Shown here: piece after piece, positions 1 through 7,128 of the stretch
Layout: every line of letters starts with the position of its first letter
Numbering within the stretch: position 1 is the first letter of the stretch
Source of the DNA: Streptomyces peucetius
GTDB taxonomy: Bacteria > Actinomycetota > Actinomycetes > Streptomycetales > Streptomycetaceae
DNA: 64,000 nt
Direction of reading: 5' to 3'
Assembly: GCF_025854275.1 (NCBI RefSeq)
Contig: NZ_CP107567.1
Coordinates: 5,208,001 to 5,272,000 of the forward strand
Program-made: the position numbers and the translations under genes
The notes under the pieces: generated by a model
Told to the model about the DNA's origin: nothing
Databases searched by the model: none
Seen by the model: only the letters and a program-made list of their open reading frames with translations

Positions 1-1148
1 TCGGGGAACTTGAGGTCGAGCGCCTTGTTGATCAGCTGCCAGCGCGGGATGTCGTCCCAGTCGACCAGGGTGATCGCGGTGCCCTTCGCCCCCGCGCGGC
101 CGGTGCGGCCGATGCGGTGGAGGTAGGTCTTCTCGTCCTCGGGCGTCTGGTAGTTGATGACGTGGGTGACGCCCTCGACGTCGATACCGCGCGCGGCGAC
201 GTCCGTGCACACGAGCACGTCCACCTTGCCGTTGCGGAACGCTCGCAGCGCCTGCTCGCGGGCGCCCTGGCCCAGGTCGCCGTGGACGGCTCCGGAGGCG
301 AAGCCGCGGCGTGCGAGCTGGTCGGCGATGTCCGCCGCGGTCCGCTTGGTGCGGCAGAAGATCATCGCCAGTCCGCGGCCCTCGGCCTGCAGGATGCGGG
401 AGACCATCTCCGGCTTGTCCATGGAGTGCGCGCGGTAGACGCGCTGGGTGGTGTTGCGCACGGTCGCGCCCTCGTCGTCGGGCGAGGTGGCGCTGATGTG
501 CGTGGGCTGCGACATGTAGCGGCGGGCGAGTCCGATGACCGCGCCCGGCATGGTCGCCGAGAACAGCATGGTCTGGCGCTTGGCCGGCAGCTGCTGGATG
601 ATCTTCTCGACGTCGGGCAGGAAGCCCAGGTCGAGCATCTCGTCGGCCTCGTCCAGGACGAGCGCACGCACGTGCGAGAGGTTCAGCTTCTTCTGACCGG
701 CCAGGTCCAGCAGGCGCCCGGGCGTGCCGACGATGACGTCGACGCCCTTCTTGAGGGCCTCGACCTGCGGCTCGTAGGCCCGGCCGCCGTAGATGGCGAG
801 CACGCGGACGTTACGGACCTTGCCGGCCGTCAGCAGGTCGTTGGTGACCTGGGTGCACAGTTCACGGGTGGGAACGACCACCAGGGCCTGGGGGGCGTCG
901 GTCAGCTGCTCGGGCTTCGCCCGGCCCGCCTCGACGTCCGCGGGGACGGTGACGCGCTCGAGAAGCGGCAGGCCGAAACCGAGGGTCTTGCCGGTGCCGG
1001 TCTTGGCCTGGCCGATGACGTCGGAGCCGGAGAGCGCGACGGGGAGCGTCATCTCCTGGATGGGAAAGGGGGAAACGATGCCGACGGCCTCGAGGGCTTC
1101 GGCGGTCTCGGGCAGGATCCCGAGATCCCGGAAAGTCTGCGTAGTCAG
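1..1148 (-). CDS. DEAD-box ATP-dependent RNA helicase, RhlE-like (C-terminus beyond window)
   Basis: RNA-unwinding ATPase of superfamily 2, probably acting on rRNA or mRNA structure. About 382 residues are present. I see the Q motif (FPIQ, about residue 28), Walker A (AKTGTGKT, about 48-55), DEAD near 168, SAT near 195 and motif VI HRIGRTGR near 347, so both RecA lobes are included; the tail lies left of the window. The conserved protein begins at QTFRDLG. The nearest codon with a Shine-Dalgarno (AGAAGAGG) is a CTG at 1146-1148, which I use as start; an in-frame GTG at 1248-1250 would add 34 residues with a poorer site. A possible -10 (TACAGT, minus strand, 1441-1436) implies a leader of nearly 300 nt, common for DEAD-box helicase genes. 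In M. tuberculosis the positional equivalent is RhlE (Rv3211). Confidence 0.93.
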   Translation of the reverse strand, partial: MTTQTFRDLGILPETAEALEAVGIVSPFPIQEMTLPVALSGSDVIGQAKTGTGKTLGFGLPLLERVTVPADVEAGRAKPEQLTDAPQALVVVPTRELCTQVTNDLLTAGKVRNVRVLAIYGGRAYEPQVEALKKGVDVIVGTPGRLLDLAGQKKLNLSHVRALVLDEADEMLDLGFLPDVEKIIQQLPAKRQTMLFSATMPGAVIGLARRYMSQPTHISATSPDDEGATVRNTTQRVYRAHSMDKPEMVSRILQAEGRGLAMIFCRTKRTAADIADQLARRGFASGAVHGDLGQGAREQALRAFRNGKVDVLVCTDVAARGIDVEGVTHVINYQTPEDEKTYLHRIGRTGRAGAKGTAITLVDWDDIPRWQLINKALDLKFP

Positions 1149-1545
1149 GGTGTTGCCTCTTCTGTGAGACGCGGCGCGAGGCGAACGCGGGGGTCGTACC
1201 GCACCCGGTATCTGACCGGCCGTGGGTCGGCCGGATGGGCGCGGGACCACTGCCGTCGCTCGAGCGCTCGTACCGCTGAGGGGGCCCCTCGTCTGCGGTC
1301 GTACGCAGCTGTGCGCACGATCCGCGGGGAGGGCGGTCGGGTCGGAGCCGATCGTGGCACCGACCGGGCATCCTCATTCATCAGACGGCCCACTGAAGGC
1401 GCAGAGATACTCCGACGCTCAGCAGGCGCATTACCACTGTACCCCGGATTCGCGCATGTGTGTTGGGTGAATTCACGAGAACTGCGTTCCGGGCATGGCT
1501 GACCAGGCCCTTCCCCCCTGCGACGGGCGGGCTATTGTGCCGTTC
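1149..1545. promoter_or_regulatory. Divergent intergenic region between RNA helicase and ferritin-like gene
   Basis: A 397-bp stretch with no convincing gene. On the plus strand TATTGT (1533-1538) lies 7 nt before the ATG at 1546, the geometry of a leaderless transcript. On the minus strand TACAGT (1441-1436) is a candidate -10 for the helicase, leaving a long GC-rich leader (about 1149-1430). I see no obvious operator. Confidence 0.45.
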
Positions 1546-2280
1546 ATGGAGACGCCTGACAACGCCACTGAATCCGCCGGACACACCGGGATCGCCGCCC
1601 AGGACTGGGCTGCGGCTTCCGCGGAACCGCAGTACCGTGCCGCCGTCGTGGACCTGCTCGGGGCGCTCGCGTACGGCGAGCTGGCGGCATTCGAGAGGCT
1701 CGCGGAGGACGCCAAGCTGGCGCCGTCGCTGGCCGACAAGGCGGAGCTGGCGAAGATGGCCTCCGCGGAGTTCCACCACTTCGAGCGGTTGCGGGACCGG
1801 CTGACCGCCATCGACGCGGAGCCGACGGCCGCGATGGAGCCGTTCGCGCAGGCCCTGGACGACTTCCACCGGCAGACTGCCCCGTCCGACTGGCTGGAGG
1901 GCCTGGTCAAGGCCTATGTCGGCGACTCGATCGCCAGTGACTTCTACCGCGAGGTGGCCGCCCGCCTGGACAGCGACACCCGCGCCCTGGTGCTCGCGGT
2001 TCTCGACGACACCGGTCACGGGAACTTCGCCGTGGAGAAGGTCCGCGCCGCCATCGAGGCGGATCCGCGGGTCGGCGGCCGGCTCGCCCTCTGGGCGCGG
2101 CGGCTGATGGGCGAGGCGCTGTCCCAGGCGCAGCGGGTGGTGGCCGAGCGCGACGCGCTGTCCACGATGCTCGTGGGCGGTGTGGCGGACGGCTTCGACC
2201 TGGCGGCGGTCGGCGAGATGTTCTCCCGGATCACCAAGGCGCACACCAAGCGCATGGCCGCGCTGGGTCTGGCGGCGTAG
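1546..2280 (+). CDS. Ferritin-like fold protein, MiaE-like family
   Basis: A 244-residue all-helical protein resembling the ferritin-like/MiaE-like family (MiaE is a di-iron tRNA hydroxylase). Candidate metal ligands are glutamates and histidines in GELAAFERLAEDAK, SAEFHHFERLRD and the later helices (VGDSIASDFYREVA, DDTGHGNFAVEK). It is a cytoplasmic protein without signal peptide. I start at ATG 1546 because TATTGT ends 7 nt upstream; an in-frame ATG at 1495 would add 17 unconserved-looking residues. The neighbour order helicase, ferritin-like, DUF3107, TetR parallels Rv3211-Rv3208 of M. tuberculosis. Whether it hydroxylates tRNA here is not shown. Confidence 0.88.
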   Translation: METPDNATESAGHTGIAAQDWAAASAEPQYRAAVVDLLGALAYGELAAFERLAEDAKLAPSLADKAELAKMASAEFHHFERLRDRLTAIDAEPTAAMEPFAQALDDFHRQTAPSDWLEGLVKAYVGDSIASDFYREVAARLDSDTRALVLAVLDDTGHGNFAVEKVRAAIEADPRVGGRLALWARRLMGEALSQAQRVVAERDALSTMLVGGVADGFDLAAVGEMFSRITKAHTKRMAALGLAA

Positions 2281-2477
2281 CGCGGCCGGAAGCGGTGTAG
2301 CGCGGCCGAGAGCGGCGTGGAGCGGCGTCAGGAGCGTCTTCCGGGCGGCGGCCCCGCCACCGGGCTCCGCTCCCGGCGGCCCGGGTTTCCCGGCCCCGGG
2401 CCGCGGCTCCGCTCGGGGAGCCCGCGTGCTTCCGGTCCGCGGTGCCGCTCGGGCGGTGGCGGGACGGGGCCGGTGCT

Positions 2478-2500
2478 CCGCCCGCCGCTGAGGCGGGCGG
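2478..2500 (-). terminator. Stem-loop near the end of small membrane protein gene
   Basis: A 9-bp perfect GC stem (CCGCCCGCC / GGCGGGCGG) with a 5-nt loop lies between the convergent ferritin-like gene and the 2514-2783 gene, so it may terminate both. There is no T-tract, as is usual in Streptomyces. Confidence 0.55.
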
Positions 2501-2513
2501 TCGTCGTTCGGGC

Positions 2514-2783
2514 TCAGAAAGGGAACGCGCGGCGCAGTCTGCGTGTGGACGGGCGGATCAGCAGTGAGAGCAGCACCGCCCCGATGGTCATGGACCCCAG
2601 CAGCGTCGCCAGCGTGTGCCCGGGCCCCAGGGCCACATGCGTCACATACGCGCCGAAGAGCGCGCCCAGCGCGCCGGTGGTGAACACCGCCCCGCGGGAG
2701 GGAAGCCGATCGGCGAAGTGCCGGACCGCCGCCCAGGAGAGGGCGAGCCCGAGCAGAACTGAGCCGAGCGATTCCAAGAGCAC
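2514..2783 (-). CDS. Small hydrophobic membrane protein, unknown function
   Basis: An 89-residue protein with three predicted hydrophobic segments: LGSVLLGLALSWAAV near the N-terminus, FTTGALGALFGAYVTHVAL in the middle and TLLGSMTIGAVLLSLLI near the end, followed by a basic tail (STRRLRRAFPF). The GTG start is preceded by GAGGTGATC, a good ribosome-binding site. I do not recognise a functional family. It lies downstream of the DUF3107 gene on the same strand but is separated from it by a strong terminator at 2897-2926, so it probably has its own promoter. Confidence 0.75.
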   Translation of the reverse strand: MLLESLGSVLLGLALSWAAVRHFADRLPSRGAVFTTGALGALFGAYVTHVALGPGHTLATLLGSMTIGAVLLSLLIRPSTRRLRRAFPF

Positions 2784-2896
2784 TGCTGATCACCTCGCGG
2801 ACGCCGGACACGGGCAGCATCGGTCGTAGCCCGTATTACCCGGCGTACACGGAACGCAACCCTTGTGGGAACGGTTCTCAGCAGTGCTGAGCAGCT

Positions 2897-2926
2897 GAGG
2901 GCCCGGCGGTCGTCCGCCGGGCCCTC
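2897..2926 (-). terminator. Strong stem-loop terminator after DUF3107 gene
   Basis: A 13-bp perfect stem (GAGGGCCCGGCGG / CCGCCGGGCCCTC) with a TCGT tetraloop sits 57 nt past the DUF3107 stop codon. Confidence 0.8.
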
Positions 2927-2982
2927 TTCGCCGTGCTTCACGCGTTTGTCCGGATCGTGCCCGGCGCGCGCCGTCGTCGCGG

Positions 2983-3210
2983 CTACAGTGCGCCGAAACC
3001 CACGCGCCGCACCGTCGTCTCGCCGATCTCGACGTAGGCGAGCCGGTCGGACGGCACCAGGACCTTGCGGCCCTTCTCGTCCGTGAGGCTGAGCAGCTGC
3101 GCCTTGCCGGCCAGCGCGTCGCCCACCGCGCGCTCGACCTCCTCGGCGGACTGCCCGCTCTCCAGAACGATCTCCCGGGGCGCGTGCTGCACGCCGATCT
3201 TGACCTCCAC
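2983..3210 (-). CDS. DUF3107 family protein
   Basis: A 75-residue protein matching DUF3107, a family confined to actinobacteria (M. tuberculosis Rv3208A/TB9.4). It is soluble, with an ubiquitin-like-looking alternation of short strands: EVKIGVQHAPREIVLES, a helix SAEEVERAVGDALAG, then KGRKVLVPSDRLAYVEIGE. It starts with GTG after GGAGGGACATAGCC. The gene follows the TetR gene on the same strand with about 150 bp between them, the same pairing as in mycobacteria. Function is unknown to me. Confidence 0.88.
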   Translation of the reverse strand: MEVKIGVQHAPREIVLESGQSAEEVERAVGDALAGKAQLLSLTDEKGRKVLVPSDRLAYVEIGETTVRRVGFGAL

Positions 3211-3362
3211 GGCTATGTCCCTCCGAACGGTCAGTGCGTTGCGCGGTCAGCCGCGCCGTACGCAGCACACACTAGCCCGGAGTCGGCACGGGGCATGACC
3301 CGCCGGGAAACGCCAGGAGCGAACAGCCCCCGCGCCCGAGCCGCCGGCGCGCGGGGCCCGTC

Positions 3363-4007
3363 TCAGTGCTGCTGCTCGCTGCCGTGCAGCGGGAAGCCCG
3401 CGATACCGCGCCAGGCCAGCGAGGTGAGCAACTGCACCGCGGTGTCGCGGGGGATGCCGGAGCCGCTGGAGAGCCAGTACCTGGCGACGACCTGCGAGAC
3501 CCCGCCGAGGCCCACGGCCAGCAGCATCGACTCGTCCTTGGACAGGCCCGTGTCCTCCGCGATCACGTCGGAGATGGCCTCCGCGCACTGCAGCGACACC
3601 CGGTCCACGCGCTCGCGGACGGCGGGCTCGTTGGTCAGGTCCGACTCGAAGACCAGCCGGAAGGCTCCGCCCTCGTCCTCGACGTACGCGAAGTAGGCGT
3701 CCATCGTGGCGGCGACGCGGAGCTTGTTGTCCGTGGTGGAGGCCAGTGCGCCGCGGACCGCCTGGAGCAGCGACTCGCAGTGCTGGTCCAGCAGCGCCAG
3801 GTACAGCTCCAGCTTCCCGGGGAAGTGCTGGTAGAGGACGGGCTTGCTGACTCCGGCCCGCTCGGCGATGTCGTCCATCGCCGCGGAGTGGTAGCCCTGG
3901 GCCACGAAGACCTCCTGCGCGGCGCCCAGGAGCTGGTTTCTGCGGGCTCGGCGTGGCAGGCGTGTGCCCCGCGGGCGCGCCGCCTCTGTCTGCTCGATGG
4001 CTGTCAC
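3363..4007 (-). CDS. TetR/AcrR family transcriptional regulator
   Basis: A 214-residue repressor-type protein. The N-terminal helix-turn-helix is clear: RRNQLLGAAQEVFVAQGYH, then MDDIAERAGVSKPVLYQHF, with the usual HF/PGKLELY junction; the C-terminal two-thirds is a helical ligand and dimer domain. I place the start at GTG 4007, preceded by TGGGAGGCGGC; upstream in-frame codons would run through a repeat-rich region that looks like the operator. It is the positional counterpart of Rv3208. The 15-bp repeats at 4025-4080 suggest autoregulation. Ligand and targets cannot be read from sequence. Confidence 0.93.
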   Translation of the reverse strand: MTAIEQTEAARPRGTRLPRRARRNQLLGAAQEVFVAQGYHSAAMDDIAERAGVSKPVLYQHFPGKLELYLALLDQHCESLLQAVRGALASTTDNKLRVAATMDAYFAYVEDEGGAFRLVFESDLTNEPAVRERVDRVSLQCAEAISDVIAEDTGLSKDESMLLAVGLGGVSQVVARYWLSSGSGIPRDTAVQLLTSLAWRGIAGFPLHGSEQQH

Positions 4008-4024
4008 GCCGCCTCCCAATGTAA

Positions 4025-4080
4025 GAACAAGCACAGTTCGAACAAGCACAGTTTGAACAGGCGCCTGTCTGAACAAGCAT
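4025..4080. promoter_or_regulatory. Direct-repeat array with embedded palindrome upstream of TetR gene (candidate operator)
   Basis: Three 15-bp units lie head to tail, each beginning GAACA: GAACAAGCACAGTTC (4025), GAACAAGCACAGTTT (4040) and GAACAGGCGCCTGTC (4055); after one extra base a partial unit GAACAAGCAT starts at 4071. The third unit contains a perfect 12-bp palindrome, ACAGGCGCCTGT (4057-4068). This is 18-73 bp upstream of the TetR start codon, so it is the natural place for an autoregulatory operator. Confidence 0.55.
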
Positions 4081-4250
4081 TTGCCTGGACCGTCGCGGTC
4101 TCCCGCGTGCGCTGCGCGCCGCGCACGCCATCGTACTTTTGGGTAACCCGGCTGTGCGTCGCGCGGACGCAGGATTTCACGGACCGGACAGTCTCGGAAG
4201 CTGCCGGTTCGCGAATCGACCCTGGACATATCGGGGCATCGGGCGGCAGG

Positions 4251-4475
4251 TCACCGGTAGTCGTCCTCGTCGAGTTTGACCACGCGCGTCTGTTCGACGA
4301 TGTCCGCCTCGTTGGCGGCGGCCGGGTCGACGCGGTCCACCGGGTCGTCGCGCTCGGCGCGCACCTCGGTGTGCTGCTCGGCGGCGTCGGCCTCGGGGAC
4401 CTCTTCGTCACGCGTTCCGGTGTTCTGTTCGTCGTCTTCCTCGAAGGTCTCGGGATCGGTCGGGTCGACTGACAT
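4251..4475 (-). CDS. Small acidic hypothetical protein
   Basis: A 74-residue, strongly acidic protein (many Asp/Glu, for example FEEDDEQN and VVKLDEDDYR at the C-terminus), predicted disordered, with no cysteines and no membrane segment. I recognise no family. Codon use has normal Streptomyces third-position GC, supporting a real gene. The ribosome-binding site (GAAAGCGG) is weak. It stands alone between the TetR operator region and the divergently transcribed alpha/beta hydrolase. Confidence 0.65.
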   Translation of the reverse strand: MSVDPTDPETFEEDDEQNTGTRDEEVPEADAAEQHTEVRAERDDPVDRVDPAAANEADIVEQTRVVKLDEDDYR

Positions 4476-4641
4476 GCGGCACCGCTTTCGATGGAGAGCG
4501 CCCTTTCCTATGAGCCTAGGAGGTACTGATTCATGGCGCTACGTGGTGATTCCGTGCCCCATCCGGGTGCCCCGCCCGGCACCGGGAATGTGTGACGCCG
4601 AACACACGGGAAGCCGCGTGATCGTCTCGTAACATTGCCGC

Positions 4642-5607
4642 ATGTCTTCGACCGAGCTGCCGGGAGCCCGCGCCCTCAGCGCCGCGGTGGCTCCCAAGGT
4701 CGCGACCGTGCGCGTCGCCGAGGGGGAGGAGCTCCGCTCCGTCGCCCTGCCCGGACTCACCCTGACCGTCCGGTCGAGACCTCCGGCCCGCACCGGGCTG
4801 CCGCCCGCTCTGTACGTGCACGGACTGGGCGGTTCCTCGCAGAACTGGTCGGCACTGATGGCGCAGCTCGACGACGCCGTGGACGGCGAGGCGCTCGACC
4901 TGCCCGGCTTCGGCGACTCGCCGCCGCCGGACGACGGCGACTACTCGGTCACCGGCCATGCCAGAGCGGTGATCCGTTTCCTCGACTCCGGCGGGCGGGG
5001 GCCCGTTCATCTGCTGGGCAACTCCCTGGGCGGCTCCGTGTGCACCCGCGTCGCGGCCGTCAGGCCCGACCTCGTGCGCACCCTGACCCTCGTCTCGCCC
5101 GCCCTCCCCGAACTGCGCGTGCAGCGCGCCGCGGTGCCGACCGGGCTGCTTGCGCTCCCGGGCGTCGCCGGTCTCTTCGCGCGGATGACCAAGGACTGGA
5201 GTCCGGAACAGCGCACCCGGGGAGTGCTGGCCCTCTGTTACGGAGACCCCTCACGGGTGACGGACGAAGCCCTGCGCCATGCCATCGAGGAGATGGAGCG
5301 GCGCATGAGCCTGCCGTACTTCTGGGACGCGATGGCCAGGTCGGCGCGCGGAATCGTCGACGCGTACACGCTCGGCGGGCAGCAGGGGCTGTGGCGGCAG
5401 GCGGAGCGGGTGCTCGCACCGACCCTCCTTGTCTACGGGCGCAAGGACCAGCTCGTCTCGTACCGTATGGCGCGCAAGGCGGCAGTGGCGTTCCGGGGCT
5501 CCCGGCTGCTGACGCTCCCGGACGCCGGGCACGTTGCGATGATGGAGTACCCGGAGACGGTCGCCCAGGCCTTCCGGGAGCTGCTCGACGACTGCGGTAG
5601 GAGCTGA
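4642..5607 (+). CDS. Alpha/beta-fold hydrolase
   Basis: A 321-residue cytoplasmic hydrolase. The oxyanion motif is ALYVHGLGGSSQNW, the nucleophile elbow is LLGNSLGGS (Ser in GNSLGG), the acid is in LLVYGRKDQLVS, and the histidine is in LPDAGHVAMMEYP, so the Ser-Asp-His triad looks complete. The substrate is unknown. TAACAT (4630-4635) ends 6 nt before the ATG, so it is probably leaderless. The next gene starts 8 nt after its stop, so they likely share a transcript. It may correspond positionally to the LipV-type hydrolase of the mycobacterial block, but that is only inference. Confidence 0.9.
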   Translation: MSSTELPGARALSAAVAPKVATVRVAEGEELRSVALPGLTLTVRSRPPARTGLPPALYVHGLGGSSQNWSALMAQLDDAVDGEALDLPGFGDSPPPDDGDYSVTGHARAVIRFLDSGGRGPVHLLGNSLGGSVCTRVAAVRPDLVRTLTLVSPALPELRVQRAAVPTGLLALPGVAGLFARMTKDWSPEQRTRGVLALCYGDPSRVTDEALRHAIEEMERRMSLPYFWDAMARSARGIVDAYTLGGQQGLWRQAERVLAPTLLVYGRKDQLVSYRMARKAAVAFRGSRLLTLPDAGHVAMMEYPETVAQAFRELLDDCGRS

Positions 5608-5615
5608 TCCGGGGC

Positions 5616-6929
5616 GTGGGACGACACAGCCGCAAGGGCCACGTACCCAAGGACGCGCGCACCGGCGCGGAGGGCGGACCGCCCCCCGGCGAACGCGAGG
5701 CCGTGACCGCCGTGCCCGGGAACGGCCGGCGCAGGCGCGCGGCGGAACCGGACGGCGGCCCCTGGCCCGAACAGCAGCCGTCCGGGTACTACGGGGCGCC
5801 GCAGACCCGGGGCGGCCACCCGGAGCACCACGAGGCCGGAGGCGGCTGGGGCGACTGGACCCAGGGCGGACAGCGTCCGCAGCCGCCGCGCCCGGGCCCG
5901 GCGCCCGGGCGGGTGCCGGGCCCGCGGCGGGAGTACCTCGAGGCATTCGACCAGACGCCGTCGCCCCGCGCACCGCGTACCGATCCGAACTCGTCCGACC
6001 CGTTCGCCCCGCGCACGGACTGGGACACGGGGCACGGGCGGCCACCCGAAATCCAGGACGACAGCGACTCCGACGCCCTCGCGGACACGGAGGGCGCCCC
6101 GGAGGACGAGCCGCCGGCCAAGGGCGGCAAAGGCCGTACGTTCACGGGGATCGCGGCCGCTGCGGTGACCACCGTGCTCGCCGTCGTGGTGGCCGGGCAG
6201 GTCGCGGCCGACCGGTCGGGGACGATCGGCGGCCAGTCCTCCGGGGAACGCCCGGCAGACGAGCGCCCGGCCCGCTCGGAGGGCAGGCCCACGCCGCCCC
6301 AGGCCGCAGAGCCCCCTGCCGCCGCCCCGAGCTACCGGCAGCTGATGGCCCGGCAGTTCCCGATCGACCCCGAGCTGACGGCCTCCGGCGACTTCGCGGC
6401 CGTGCCCGGCTTCGACAAGGCGCCCGGCAAGGGCCGCAAGATCCGCTACCGCGTGGACGTCGAGAAGGGGCTCGGCATGGACGCCGGACTCTTCGCCAGG
6501 GCGGTTCAGGAGACGCTGAACGACGACCGGAGCTGGGCCCACGGCGGGGCGATGACCTTCGAGCGGATCTCCTCCGGTGAGCCCGAGTTCGTCATCACAC
6601 TGGCCAGCCCGGGGACGACCGCGGTCTGGTGCGCGAAGTCCGGGCTCGACACCACCGTCGACAATGTCTCCTGCGACTCCGCCTCGACCGAGCGGGTGAT
6701 GATCAACGCCTTCCGGTGGGCGCAGGGCGCGGAGACCTACGGCGACGACGGAATGCTCGCCTACCGGCAGATGCTCATCAACCACGAGATCGGCCACCGG
6801 CTGGGGTACAACCACGTCAACTGCAGCACCCCCGGCGCGCTCGCACCCGTGATGCAGCAGCAGACGAAGACGCTGGAGATCGGCGGCATCAAGTGCCGAG
6901 CCAACCCCTGGGTGCACCCCGGCGAATGA
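5616..6929 (+). CDS. DUF3152 domain protein, predicted secreted zinc-metalloprotease-like
   Basis: A 437-residue protein. The first ~170 residues are low-complexity, charged and proline-rich, followed by one hydrophobic helix (ITGIAAAAVTTVLAVVVAGQVAA-type segment near 178-195), then a C-terminal globular domain with DUF3152 features. That domain carries HEIGHRLGYNHVNC near residue 390, matching the zincin pattern HExGHxLGxxH of metzincin-like proteases, plus conserved cysteines. The topology suggests a cytoplasmic N-terminus, one membrane anchor and an extracellular catalytic domain. GTG start at 5616, 8 nt after the hydrolase stop. In M. tuberculosis a DUF3152 protein (Rv3207c) holds the same place. 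Protease activity is inferred only from the motif. Confidence 0.88.
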   Translation: MGRHSRKGHVPKDARTGAEGGPPPGEREAVTAVPGNGRRRRAAEPDGGPWPEQQPSGYYGAPQTRGGHPEHHEAGGGWGDWTQGGQRPQPPRPGPAPGRVPGPRREYLEAFDQTPSPRAPRTDPNSSDPFAPRTDWDTGHGRPPEIQDDSDSDALADTEGAPEDEPPAKGGKGRTFTGIAAAAVTTVLAVVVAGQVAADRSGTIGGQSSGERPADERPARSEGRPTPPQAAEPPAAAPSYRQLMARQFPIDPELTASGDFAAVPGFDKAPGKGRKIRYRVDVEKGLGMDAGLFARAVQETLNDDRSWAHGGAMTFERISSGEPEFVITLASPGTTAVWCAKSGLDTTVDNVSCDSASTERVMINAFRWAQGAETYGDDGMLAYRQMLINHEIGHRLGYNHVNCSTPGALAPVMQQQTKTLEIGGIKCRANPWVHPGE

Positions 6930-7031
6930 GGGTCGCGCGGGACTGGCCCCTGCGTTACGCTCCGTAACTCGTCTGCACCGTAGCGCGACGGAACGCTACC
7001 CGGGTGCGAAAGTTACGTGCATTCACCCCTT

Positions 7032-7047
7032 CCGGTGGCGCCACCGG
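7032..7047. promoter_or_regulatory. Perfect 16-bp palindrome upstream of the polysaccharide operon
   Basis: CCGGTGGCGCCACCGG is its own reverse complement and lies 82-97 bp before the glycosyltransferase start, in a promoter-sized gap (6930-7128). It may be an operator for the 7129-12227 operon; the regulator is unknown. Confidence 0.4.
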
Positions 7048-7128
7048 CATGTCCGCTTAACGTCGTTCCGCTGTGAGTCGCCGGAAATCAACGGCGGCCG
7101 CCACAAGGGAGAGATCGGGGGTGCATTC

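Noticed and set aside
1381..2820. Long minus-strand open frame over the ferritin-like gene
   Set aside because: Overlaps two supported genes, with low-complexity translation and no ribosome-binding site.
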